Part shown: positions 1 through 7,565 of the stretch, piece by piece
How the letters are laid out: each line of letters opens with the position of its first letter
Position numbering within the stretch: position 1 is the first letter of the stretch
From: DASPWW01 sp963841715
GTDB lineage: Bacteria > Actinomycetota > Thermoleophilia > Solirubrobacterales > 70-9
Assembly (NCBI GenBank): GCA_963841715.1
Contig: CAWJDP010000003.1
Span: forward strand, 310,001 to 374,000
DNA length: 64,000 nt
Reading direction: 5' to 3'
Notes under the pieces: model-generated
What the model was told of the DNA's origin: nothing
What the model saw: only the letters and a program-made list of their open reading frames with translations
Database searches by the model: none
Position numbers and translations under genes: made by a program

Positions 1-57
1 CGAACGATGTTGCATGATCGTTCGAAATCTGCTAGAACACTGTTCGTCTTGGAACAG
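1..57. promoter_or_regulatory. Inverted repeats upstream of the MFS exporter
   Basis: Two inverted repeats lie ahead of the exporter start. The first has perfect 8-base arms, CGAACGAT at 1-8 and ATCGTTCG at 17-24, separated by 8 bases. The second has arms CTGTTC (40-45) and GAACAG (52-57). Exporters of the DHA2 class are often controlled by TetR- or MarR-type repressors that bind such dyads, so an operator is a reasonable inference. The regulator gene is not in the window and may lie to the left of base 1. Confidence 0.4.
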
Positions 58-97
58 CATTCGTCTAGCGATAGGCGTTCGACAAGGAGGCGGCGTG

Positions 98-1537
98 ATG
101 GAGGCAATCGCGGTACGAAGCGGAATCGAGCGCTACCAGCGCCGATGGCTGGCGGCGGCGGTGATGATCGCCGCGGCGACGATGGATCTGATCGACCTGA
201 CGATCGTCAACGTGGCCCTGCCGACAATCCGGGCGGACCTCGGTGCGACCGGGACCCAGCTCGAGTGGGTGATCTCGGCATACATGCTCGCCTTCGCGGC
301 GGCGCTGATCGTGTCGGGGAGCTTTGGCGATCTGCTCGGGCGCAGGCGGCTCTTCATCGCCGGGATCGCGGCCTTCGGGCTCGCGAGCCTGGCGGCCGGC
401 CTGGCCCACTCATCCGACGAGCTGATCGCTGCGCGCATCGTCCAGGGCACGGCGGCGGCGGCGATGATCCCGCAGCTGCTCGGAACCTTCCGGACGATCT
501 TCGACGGCGAGGAGCGCGGGAAGGCGTTCGGCGCCTACGGGGCGACGCTCGGCTTCGCCTCCGCGATCGGGCTCGTTCTCGGCGGAGTGCTGACTCAGGC
601 CGATCTGTTCGGGTGGGGCTGGAGGACGGTGTTCTTCGTCAACGTCCCGGTCGCGCTTGCGTCGCTGATCGCGACCGTGCGCGTCGTACCGGAGAGCAGC
701 GATCCCAAGGCGGGTCGCCCGGATCTCATCGGTGCGGGTGTGCTCGCCGCGTCGATCGTCGCGATCGCCTATCCGCTGCTCGAGGGCCGCGACCTCGGCT
801 GGCCGACGTGGACGTGGATCACGCTCGCCGCCGGCGTCGGCGGGCTTGTCGCTCTCGGCGCTGTCTATGAGCGACGGCCACGGGCGGGAGTCGCGCCCCT
901 GCTGCGGACCCGGCTCCTCCGGGTCCCGGCCTTCTCGACCGGCCTCGTCGTCCAGGCGGCGTTCTCCGCCGGGCTGCAGGGCTTCTCGGTGATGTTCGTT
1001 GTCTGGATCCAGGGCGGGATGGGCTTCTCGCCGCTCGGCGCGGGGCTGACGCTGCTCGCGTTCAGCGTCGGGAGCTTCCTCCTCGCCCCGTTCGCCGTGG
1101 CGCTGGCGCAGCGCTACGGCCGTACGATCCTCAGCCTCGGCGGCCTCCTGATGGCGTCCGGCGTGGTCGGGGTCGTGCTCGGAGCGAGCTCCGTCGGCAC
1201 CGGCTCCGATCCGTGGCCGGTCGTTCCCGGGCTCCTCGTCGCCGGGGCGGGACTCTCGCTGATGATCATCCCGCTCGTCAACGTCGTGCTGGCGGCCGTC
1301 CCGCACGAGGTCGCGGGCGGCGCGGGCGGAGTCTTCAGCACCTCGCAGCAGCTCGGCGGGGCGATCGGCGTGGCGGTGATGGGAACGGTGTTCTTCTCGC
1401 AGCTGGAGAGCCATCCGTTCACCGACGCGTTCAAGCACGCGGCGCTCGTCGTGATCGGCATGTTTCTCATCGCCGCCGTGCTGTCCCTGGCCTTGCCGCA
1501 AACTGCGCTCGGCGAGGAGGAGGTCGCCAATCTTTGA
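98..1537 (+). CDS. MFS drug exporter, DHA2 (14-TM) family
   Basis: The protein has about 479 residues and many hydrophobic segments. It carries the family's D-rich first helix (MDLIDLTIVNVALPTI), the signature GDLLGRRR in loop 2-3 and a motif-C-like glycine-rich helix (GATLGFASAIGLVLGGVL). These mark a proton-driven multidrug or toxin exporter of the EmrB/QacA type in the cytoplasmic membrane. The ATG at 98 is chosen because an excellent ribosome site AAGGAGG (84-90) lies 7 bases upstream; a GTG at 95 is in frame but too close. Extensions further upstream lack this signal. The substrate cannot be told from sequence. The gene stands alone, with inverted repeats upstream that suggest a local repressor. 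Confidence 0.9.
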   Translation: MEAIAVRSGIERYQRRWLAAAVMIAAATMDLIDLTIVNVALPTIRADLGATGTQLEWVISAYMLAFAAALIVSGSFGDLLGRRRLFIAGIAAFGLASLAAGLAHSSDELIAARIVQGTAAAAMIPQLLGTFRTIFDGEERGKAFGAYGATLGFASAIGLVLGGVLTQADLFGWGWRTVFFVNVPVALASLIATVRVVPESSDPKAGRPDLIGAGVLAASIVAIAYPLLEGRDLGWPTWTWITLAAGVGGLVALGAVYERRPRAGVAPLLRTRLLRVPAFSTGLVVQAAFSAGLQGFSVMFVVWIQGGMGFSPLGAGLTLLAFSVGSFLLAPFAVALAQRYGRTILSLGGLLMASGVVGVVLGASSVGTGSDPWPVVPGLLVAGAGLSLMIIPLVNVVLAAVPHEVAGGAGGVFSTSQQLGGAIGVAVMGTVFFSQLESHPFTDAFKHAALVVIGMFLIAAVLSLALPQTALGEEEVANL

Positions 1538-1573
1538 TGTCGCGGACGGCCTGGATCGGGCCAGATCTGCCGG

Positions 1574-2278
1574 CTACGCCGCGCTCGGCGCTCCGAACCA
1601 GGTGGTGAGCGCGTCCGAAAGCCCCTCGTCCGTGCCGTCTTCCACCCAGGCGACATGTCCGTCGGGCCGAATCAACACGGCGGCGGGAGCGGTGACCGCG
1701 CCGAACACCGGCAGCTCCCACGTGCCGGTGTACTCGGCGTCGGCCGTCTCGACCCGGTCCGCCCATCAGGCGATGTCGAGGTCTCGTCCATGCTCAGCAG
1801 CTCGGACACGCTGGCGCAGGCCCTCGATGCTGTCGTCGGGGCGCATCAGCGCGGTTTGCGCCAATCGTGGTCTGCAAGACGCGGGCGGCGACCGGGTGGC
1901 GCTCGGCATGGTAGGTATCGAGGAGGCTCTCGGTCGAGATCCCGTCGATCACCTGGGCCAGCTTCCAGCCGAGATTCACCGCATCCTGCACGCCGACGTT
2001 GAGGCCGTGTCCACCCACCGGGTAATGCACGTGTGCGGCGTCGCCGGCGAGCAGAACCCGTCCGTCCCGGTAGGACGCCGCCTGCCGGGTCATATCGGTG
2101 AAGTGGGAGATCCACGTGGGACTGTGAACCCCGTAGTCGGTCCCGTACACGGCGATCAGCGCCTCGCTGAGATCACGCAGGGTGGGTTCGCGTGTGCGCG
2201 TTAGGCGCGCTTCGGTCAGCCTGACGCGTACCGGCCCCCCATCCTTGTAGACCACCTCACCGTCGCGTATCTCGTGCT
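1574..2278 (-). pseudogene. Remnant of FAD-dependent aromatic monooxygenase (PheA/TfdB/RebC family)
   Basis: The longest open piece (1794-2255) holds the family's second FAD-binding motif, GRVLLAGDAAHVHYPVGGHG, followed by the typical GLNVGVQDAVNLGWKLA and ERHPVAARVL segments. Downstream, homology continues only by changing frame: ALMRPDDSIEGLRQRV, then SELLSMDET, and finally the family C-terminus LIRPDGHVAWVEDGTDEG ending at the TAG at 1574-1576. At least two indels are therefore needed. The N-terminal half, with the GxGxxG dinucleotide fold, is absent; beyond about 2278 the DNA belongs to a different remnant on the other strand. This is a decayed flavin hydroxylase, not a functional gene. 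Confidence 0.8.
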
Positions 2279-2470
2279 CAAGAAGCAGACGAGGCAGATC
2301 GCGGCCGGCGGGTCGGCGAACCTGAAGCTGAAGCCGAAGGGAAAGCGAATCGGAAGCTGAAGAAGGCCGTCAGGAGGGGAGCGAAGGGGACGGCGAGAAT
2401 CAAGGTCGATCTCGTCTTCGCAGACGGTCGCTCGAGCAGGACCGACGTCGACGTGAGGCTGAAGCGCTGA
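2275..2470 (+). pseudogene. C-terminal remnant of a Lys-rich secreted protein
   Basis: Reading plus-strand codons from about 2275 gives LKKQTRQIAAGGSANLKL and KPKGK. One frame change near 2348 then gives NRKLKKAVRRGAKGTARI and a final segment ending RTDVDVRLKR with TGA at 2468-2470. This pattern of a short beta-rich stretch, KGKANRKLKK and a final DVRLKR matches the C-terminal module of the two beta-propeller proteins at 3887-5395 and 5452-6939 (KGKAKKKLKKKGK, then SVKLVKK). The rest of the gene is missing. It is probably the tail of a third family member, lost by deletion where it meets the monooxygenase remnant. Confidence 0.55.
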
Positions 2471-2508
2471 TCGGGGCATCGAGATGACGCTTCGCATATC
2501 CAAGGGGG

Positions 2509-2976
2509 TTGCTGATCGCCATAGCCGCCGTCGTGCTGGCCGGGGCCGCGGTCGCGCTCCATCTCACCGTGATCAAGTCCGACGAGGTCTGCTACTCGCG
2601 CAGTGGCGCCGAGGTCGACTGCGGCGCCCAGGGCGTGTTGAGCAAGGACGAGTACGACGCCGCATGCCAGAGATTCCAGGCGAGGGCTCGCACCTGGGGC
2701 AGGCGCGCCCAGAAGCGACTGCAGTCGGAGCAGCGCAAGCTTGACGCGCTCGCGAAACAGGTCGACGCCGCCGAGCGCGAGAACCACGCCAACCCGACCA
2801 CGGAGACCGCGAACCGCTTCGAAGCGGTGATCGAGCAGAACAACGCGCAGGCCGACAAGCTGCAGCGCGTCGACGACCAGACGCGCCGGCGCGCGGCGGC
2901 GCTCGACCGCAAGTGGCGGCGAACGGGGTGCCCCGGCGGGCTGCCCGACGAGGTATCCGGCTTCCTGACCCTGTGA
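2509..2976 (+). CDS. Hypothetical membrane-anchored coiled-coil protein
   Basis: The product has 155 residues: an N-terminal hydrophobic helix (residues 1-22, LIAIAAVVLAGAAVALHLTV) followed by a charged, mostly helical domain with Glu/Lys/Gln/Ala heptads (about 55-130). There are four cysteines, at about 28, 38, 53 and 140, which could form disulfides outside the membrane. A TTG start is proposed; an in-frame TGA lies at 2485-2487, and AAGGGGG just before the TTG is the only purine-rich stretch. The family is not recognised. It lies alone between remnants and a tRNA fragment. The coding frame is supported by strong third-position GC and by its clean start after the stop. Confidence 0.6.
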   Translation: MLIAIAAVVLAGAAVALHLTVIKSDEVCYSRSGAEVDCGAQGVLSKDEYDAACQRFQARARTWGRRAQKRLQSEQRKLDALAKQVDAAERENHANPTTETANRFEAVIEQNNAQADKLQRVDDQTRRRAAALDRKWRRTGCPGGLPDEVSGFLTL

Positions 2977-3113
2977 GCCCAAGGCGTGCCTGGACACACT
3001 CGCTGGTGAAGACCGTCAGCGCGCCGCTTCCGCAGTCGAACCGGCGTGAACAACATGAGGTCGCGGTTGCCCGGCCAGCAATTGTCGGCTCGGTACCGCA
3101 GATTTGACTCCGG

Positions 3114-3177
3114 TCAGCGGAGGGGGTGGAATTCGAACCCACGATGGACGAAAACGGCCCATAACGGTTTTCGAGAC
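3114..3177 (-). repeat. Partial copy of tRNA-Ser 3' half (attachment-site-like)
   Basis: These 64 bases repeat 3748-3811 in the same orientation with about five mismatches. The copy spans the anticodon-loop end, variable arm, T arm and acceptor 3' strand of the tRNA-Ser(CGA) gene at 3752-3841, but no 5' half is present. Duplicated tRNA 3' ends are the classic footprint of tyrosine-recombinase integration into a tRNA gene. The differences in the T stem (GTGGG instead of GAGGG) are partly compensatory, so the copy may derive from another tRNA-Ser, not from simple duplication. No gene is seen at 2977-3113 or 3178-3269. Confidence 0.7.
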
Positions 3178-3269
3178 ATATCGCGGCTAGACGACAAACC
3201 GCATGGTGAAGCCGTTTATCGATGGTCACCCTGACCTGAGTGCCAGTTCGAGTGCCAGCGCCGAGGCTT

Positions 3270-3716
3270 CTACTTCCCCAGCCCGGCGGCTTCGAGGGCT
3301 TCGCCACCCAGGCCGAGTGCGTAAAGCGCACCGTCGGCGGTCAGATGATCCTCGACCCTGATGAATCGCCCGTGCCGCAGCCAAAAGCAGGGGTGAAGCT
3401 CGCCTTCCAGCGCCACGCCGCTCGCGCTCCCCTCCGCCGATATGCGCCCCCGTACGAGGACGCGATCATCGGCAATCGCCGTTGCGTCCTCGACCACGAT
3501 GCGGTAATGCCAGGCCGCGCGGTACTGGGTGAAGAATCGCGCGATCTCCTCGCGTCCGTGGCAGGGCCTCGCCTCTGGGAACTTACGAACCGGGTAGTAG
3601 TCGCCGTCGGCTTCCCAGAATCCGGCGATCCACTCCATGACCCCTTCCAGGGGAACGGTCTCGGCGGGTGGGTCCTCCAAGTAGCGCCGAACAATCTCCT
3701 CGTTTCTCTGCGACAT
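3270..3716 (-). CDS. SnoaL-like / NTF2-fold family protein
   Basis: The protein has 148 residues and opens MSQRNEEIVRRYLED. It contains the alternating hydrophobic pattern and Trp/His positions of the alpha+beta-barrel (cystatin-like) SnoaL/NTF2 superfamily: a conical pocket used by polyketide cyclases, dehydratases and many small proteins of unknown role. FFTQYRAAWHYRIVVEDATA and VLVRGRISAEG are the recognisable central strands. The ATG at 3716 is preferred because it follows the tRNA gene; longer starts would overlap tRNA-Ser(CGA). The gene is the only one in the 0.57 kb segment between the tRNA and its partial copy, so it may have arrived with the integration event. No function is assigned. 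Confidence 0.75.
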   Translation of the reverse strand: MSQRNEEIVRRYLEDPPAETVPLEGVMEWIAGFWEADGDYYPVRKFPEARPCHGREEIARFFTQYRAAWHYRIVVEDATAIADDRVLVRGRISAEGSASGVALEGELHPCFWLRHGRFIRVEDHLTADGALYALGLGGEALEAAGLGK

Positions 3717-3751
3717 CGCCCGCGCAGTATCGCGTAGGCCGACTGACTCAG

Positions 3752-3841
3752 CGGAGGGGGAGGGATTCGAACCCTCGATGGACCGAAACGGCCCATAACG
3801 GTTTTCGAGACCGCCGCATTCAACCACTCTGCCACCCCTCC
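3752..3841 (-). tRNA. tRNA-Ser(CGA)
   Basis: The minus strand reads GGAGGGGTGGCAGAGTGG at its 5' end and folds into a type II tRNA with a long variable arm. The acceptor stem GGAGGGG pairs with CCCCTCC, the anticodon stem CGGT/ACCG closes the loop CTCGAAA with anticodon CGA, and the T arm is GAGGG-TTCGAAT-CCCTC. The discriminator is G at 3752. CCA is not encoded, as is common in actinobacteria. It decodes UCG serine. Its 3' half is repeated at 3114-3177. Confidence 0.95.
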
Positions 3842-3886
3842 GAGATGACCTCGAAAGGCTAGCCGCAAGCCACCGGGCGGCGCGAT

Positions 3887-5395
3887 TCAGTGCTTGTTCT
3901 TCTTGACGAGCTTGACGGAGCCGCTCTCGGTCTTCGGGTCGCCGCCCGTGGGGCTGAACGCGACGTCGAACGAGACCTTCGTCTTGCCCTTCTTCTTCAG
4001 CTTCTTCTTCGCCTTGCCCTTCGCCTTGAGCGTGAAGTCGACGTCGCCGGCGGCCGAAGGATTGAGCGTGCTCGGCTTGACCTTGCTCCCGCTCAACTCA
4101 AGTGAGCCCGCGCCGGGCACGCTGACGGGCAGCTTCGCGGTCCCCTTCTTCTTGTTCGCCTTCGCCTTGCCCAGCGTGAAGTCGTTCGGGTTCTTGACCG
4201 CGAAACCGGCGCTCGTCTGCGACGCGGAGCCGGCGAAGTTCGTCGCCGTGACCTTGCACGCATATGTCCCGACCTGGTCCGCCGTGAGCGTGCTCGACGT
4301 CGCGCCGCCGATGTCGGCGCCGTCGCGGCTCCACTGGTCGGCGAAGCTCGCGGGGGCGCGGGACAGATGCGCGCCAGGTAGGTCCGGGGCCCAGACGCCG
4401 TTCGAGCACGTGAGCGTCGAGCCGAGAAGCGAACCGCCCGTGACCTGGGGGGCGCCGGCCGCGCTCGGCGAGCGCAGGATCGCCGGGTACCTCGGATTGG
4501 CGAGGGTCGACAGGGGACTCTTGTCGAGGATCGCCCCGTCGCCGCTGTCGTCGAGGGCGGCGTAGGCGATCGAGCCCGCGTCGTTCGGCCAGTAGATGTC
4601 CCCCCCGACGGGGTCGATCGCGGCGCCCTCCGCCGCGCCGAGCGTCATCGACGCTGTGGACAGGTCGCCGCCCCCGCCGCCCGGCGCGAGGTTCGCGAAC
4701 GAGATGAGAGAGTTCTCCGCCGCCCAGTAGACCTTCCCGGCCGCCTTGTCGATCGCGACGCCGGTCGGGGGGCTTGGCGTCGTGGCGAGGCCGATGTCCA
4801 GGTAGCCGCCGCCGCCCGAGCCGTCGAGGTTCGCGAACGCGATCTTGTTGTCGCCGCGGTTCGCCCAGTAGATCTTGTTCGCCGCCGGGTCGACGGCCAC
4901 GCCCTGGGGCCTGAACGCCTTGCCGCTGACGTCGAGATCGCCGCTGCCGCTCCCGTCGAGCTCCGCGTACGAGATCGCGGGGTTGGGGATCGATTGGTTC
5001 GCCCAGTAGATTCGCCCGCCGGCAGGGTCAATGGCGAGGCCCGTCGGGTTGTCGACCGTCGCGTCAGACGTGTTGAGCACCTGCCCGTCGCCACCCGAGA
5101 GGCTCGCGTGCAGGATCCTGTTGCTTCCCGCGTCGGCCCAGTAGATCCGCCCCGCGGCGGCGTCGATCGCGACGCCCTGCGGCGTCGACGGCGTGTCGGC
5201 GCCCGTGACACTCAGCGTCTCGCCGCCGCCGCCCGGCGCGAGGTTCGCCGAGGTGATCGTGTCCGCACCCTTGTTCGTCCAGTAGATCTTGTCCGCGGCG
5301 CTTGCGCTCGCGGCCGAGAGCCACAGCGCCGCCGCGGCGGCGATCGCCGCACAGCGCGCGAGCCAGACGCGATTCGTCGACGAGACCTCCACCAC
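3887..5395 (-). CDS. Secreted YWTD-type beta-propeller protein with Lys-rich C-terminal module
   Basis: The 502-residue product has a signal peptide (about residues 1-34, ending ASASAAD). About six repeats of 40-45 residues follow, each with a core like GVAIDAAAGRIYWADAGSN and then a strand such as ANLDGSG. This is the LDL-receptor YWTD pattern and predicts a six-bladed propeller over residues 35-300. A C-terminal Ig-like segment (SLLGSTLTCSNGVWAP, then YACKVTATN, two Cys) precedes a beta module rich in Lys (KGKAKKKLKKKGKTKVSF) ending LVKKNKH. The start is GTG with GGAAGGGAG upstream. A 57-base gap separates it from its paralogue at 5452-6939. Such propellers bind proteins or glycans; the ligand is unknown. 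Confidence 0.85.
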   Translation of the reverse strand: MVEVSSTNRVWLARCAAIAAAAALWLSAASASAADKIYWTNKGADTITSANLAPGGGGETLSVTGADTPSTPQGVAIDAAAGRIYWADAGSNRILHASLSGGDGQVLNTSDATVDNPTGLAIDPAGGRIYWANQSIPNPAISYAELDGSGSGDLDVSGKAFRPQGVAVDPAANKIYWANRGDNKIAFANLDGSGGGGYLDIGLATTPSPPTGVAIDKAAGKVYWAAENSLISFANLAPGGGGGDLSTASMTLGAAEGAAIDPVGGDIYWPNDAGSIAYAALDDSGDGAILDKSPLSTLANPRYPAILRSPSAAGAPQVTGGSLLGSTLTCSNGVWAPDLPGAHLSRAPASFADQWSRDGADIGGATSSTLTADQVGTYACKVTATNFAGSASQTSAGFAVKNPNDFTLGKAKANKKKGTAKLPVSVPGAGSLELSGSKVKPSTLNPSAAGDVDFTLKAKGKAKKKLKKKGKTKVSFDVAFSPTGGDPKTESGSVKLVKKNKH

Positions 5396-5451
5396 CTGCG
5401 CTCCCTTCCTGCTCGCTTCGCCGGGCCCCCGCCCGGTCGAAGCTCACCGTA

Positions 5452-6939
5452 TCAACGGTGCTTCTTCTTCACCAGCTTTACGGAGCCGTCCTCGGTCTTC
5501 GGGTCGCCGCCGTTGGGGCTGAACGTGACCGAGAACGAGACCTTCGCCTTGCCCTTCTTCTTCAGCTTCTTCTTCGCCTTGCCCTTCGCCTTGACCGTGA
5601 AGTCGACGGTGCCCGCGCTCGAGGGATTCTGGGTCGCGCCCTTGACCTTGCTGCCGCTGAGATCGAGGGTCCCGCCGCCGGGCACGCTGACGGGGAGCTT
5701 CGCGGTCCCCTTCTTCTTGTTCTTCTTCGCGCTGCCGAGCGTGAACTCGTTCGACGCCTTGACCGTGACCGCGTCGCTCGTCTGCGAGGTCGAGCCGGCG
5801 TGGTTCGTCGCGGTGACCTTGCACGCGTAGCTCCCCGCCTGGTCGGCGGTGACCGTGTTTCCGGTCGCGCCGGCGATGTCGGTTCCGTCGCGGCTCCACT
5901 GGTGGGAGAAGCTCTGCGGAGCGCGATACAGGAACGCTCCGAGCAGATCGGGAGCGTAGCTGCCGTTCGAGCAGCTCAGGGTCGAGCCCGACGTCGGGCC
6001 GCCGATGATCCGCGGCTTGGCGGTCCCGACCGGCGCCTTGAGGATCGACGCGTACGCGGGCGATTCCGTGGCGGACGTCAGCGGCAATATTGATAACGGG
6101 TCGCCGCCCGAGTTGTCCAGGTTGAGGATCGAGAACGAGCCGTTGACATTCGGCATATAGATCCTGCCCGCGTCCGGGTCGATGGCGGGTCCGAACGGTC
6201 CGCTTAGCCCCGCGCCGCTCGTGTTGATGTCCTCCCCGTCTCCGCCATTCGGGAGCTTGACCGAGGAGACGGCGCTTGCGCCCCCGTCCGGCCACCAGAT
6301 CCGCCCGGCGATGGGATCGACGGCGACGCCCCGCGGACTGTTGGGTGCGGTCGGGACCGAACCCGTGTCGAGCTGCTGACCCCCGCTTCCGTCGAGGTTG
6401 GCGGACCAGATCGTGTCGTCGCCCTGGTTCCCCCAGTAGATCTTTCCGGCGGCGTGATCGACGGCGATGCCCTGGGGAGCGTCGATCGTGGCCATCCCGG
6501 TGTCGAGGTAGTCACCGCCGCTGCCGTCGAGATTCGCGAAGCCGATCTGGTCGCCGGCGCCCTCGATCCAGTAGATCTTCCCGCCCGGCGGATCGATCGC
6601 GAGTCCCGCAACACCTGCCGGGGTGGCAGGGTCGGTGCTGAGGTCATGGCTGTCACCCCCGCTGAGGCTCGCGTAGGAAATCGTCCCCGCGTTGTTCGCC
6701 CAGTAGATCCGGCCAGCGGCGGCGTCGATCCCGGTCCCCTCTACAGAGCTCGGCTGGGTCGCGTTGCCGAGGGTGTTGAGCGTCTGACCATTGCCGCTGC
6801 CGTCGAGGTTCGCCGATGAGAGGGTCGCCCCGTTGAGGTTGCCCCAGTAGACAGTGTCGGCCGCGCCCGCGCTTGGGGCAGCCCACAGGCAGATCGCGCC
6901 CGCGCACGCGACTGCGGCGACGGCGCTACGCGACTTCAA
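5452..6939 (-). CDS. Secreted YWTD-type beta-propeller protein, tandem paralogue
   Basis: The 495-residue protein shares the full architecture of the gene at 3887-5395: a signal peptide (about 1-27, ending SAGAAD), six YWTD-like blades (for example GIAVDHAAGKIYWGNQGDD), an Ig-like two-cysteine domain (STLSCSNGSYAPDLLG, YACKVTATNHAG) and a Lys-rich tail ending LVKKKHR. The two are tandem duplicates that have diverged in the blades but stayed alike in the C-terminal domains, which suggests the tail has a conserved role, such as binding the anionic cell wall. The start is a TTG with no clear ribosome site; an in-frame TGA about 30 bases upstream limits alternatives, so the true N-terminus is uncertain. 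Confidence 0.82.
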   Translation of the reverse strand: MKSRSAVAAVACAGAICLWAAPSAGAADTVYWGNLNGATLSSANLDGSGNGQTLNTLGNATQPSSVEGTGIDAAAGRIYWANNAGTISYASLSGGDSHDLSTDPATPAGVAGLAIDPPGGKIYWIEGAGDQIGFANLDGSGGDYLDTGMATIDAPQGIAVDHAAGKIYWGNQGDDTIWSANLDGSGGQQLDTGSVPTAPNSPRGVAVDPIAGRIWWPDGGASAVSSVKLPNGGDGEDINTSGAGLSGPFGPAIDPDAGRIYMPNVNGSFSILNLDNSGGDPLSILPLTSATESPAYASILKAPVGTAKPRIIGGPTSGSTLSCSNGSYAPDLLGAFLYRAPQSFSHQWSRDGTDIAGATGNTVTADQAGSYACKVTATNHAGSTSQTSDAVTVKASNEFTLGSAKKNKKKGTAKLPVSVPGGGTLDLSGSKVKGATQNPSSAGTVDFTVKAKGKAKKKLKKKGKAKVSFSVTFSPNGGDPKTEDGSVKLVKKKHR

Positions 6940-7021
6940 ATGACCGGAACGAGACCCACGACTTGCTCACTCGGAACCTCCCGCGATTGTTGCACCCGGT
7001 GCTCAGCCGTCGTGCGGCGCC

Positions 7022-7040
7022 AAAAAGCCAGCGGCTGGCT
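7022..7040 (-). terminator. Rho-independent terminator after ytoQ
   Basis: On the minus strand AGCCAGC-C-GCTGGCT is followed directly by a run of T (7025-7022). The hairpin starts 18 bases past the stop of the YtoQ gene and before the beta-propeller gene, so it should separate the two units. Confidence 0.6.
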
Positions 7041-7057
7041 CTCACCTCGTGGCGGAC

Positions 7058-7510
7058 TCACGTCGTCGCGTATCTGAGGATGTCGACGACCTGCTCGGGA
7101 GTCTCCGCGGTCGCCATCGCAGCGCGGTCGACCTCCTTCAGCGCGTGCGTCAGCTCGGGGTCGTGGAGACTGACGAGCGGCTTGCCGAGGGCCGCCGCGA
7201 ACCCGGCCTCGAACGCGGCGTTCCACTGCTTGTACTTGTCGCCGAAGCGGACGACGACGACGTCGGCCCTCCGCAGCAGCGTCTGCGTGCGCACGGCGTT
7301 CACCCCGGCGCCCTTGTGGTCCTTCCAGAACTGCTCCGACTCGGGGCCGAGGATGTCGACGCCGACGTCGTCGCTCGCCCCGTGCTCGGTGACCGGGGCG
7401 AGCAGTTCGACGTTGAGTCCCGCCTTCTCGATCCCCTCCGCGATCCGCTCGCGCCAGTCGGAGTGGATCTCTCCCGAGAGGTACACGTTCCAGGTCCCAT
7501 TCGACGCCAT
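7058..7510 (-). CDS. ytoQ: YtoQ family protein
   Basis: The protein has 150 residues, the usual length of the YtoQ family. It carries the family's N-terminal signature WNVYLSGEIHSDWRERI and, further on, the conserved ADVVVVRFGDKYKQWNAAF segment near residue 100. The family has a Rossmann-like fold related to nucleoside 2-deoxyribosyltransferases, but its reaction is not established. The ATG at 7510 is preferred over the ATG at 7519 because AGGATGAG sits 5-9 bases before it. It is divergent from the trpB2 gene with 55 bases between the starts. A hairpin terminator follows it. Confidence 0.85.
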   Translation of the reverse strand: MASNGTWNVYLSGEIHSDWRERIAEGIEKAGLNVELLAPVTEHGASDDVGVDILGPESEQFWKDHKGAGVNAVRTQTLLRRADVVVVRFGDKYKQWNAAFEAGFAAALGKPLVSLHDPELTHALKEVDRAAMATAETPEQVVDILRYATT

Positions 7511-7565
7511 TGGGCTCATCCTAATTGCAGCGACGCGCTGGGCGCGAGGGCATAGAATCGCCGCG

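Noticed and set aside
3114..3177. A functional second tRNA-Ser
   Set aside because: The 5' half (acceptor 5' strand and D arm) is missing, so no cloverleaf can form.
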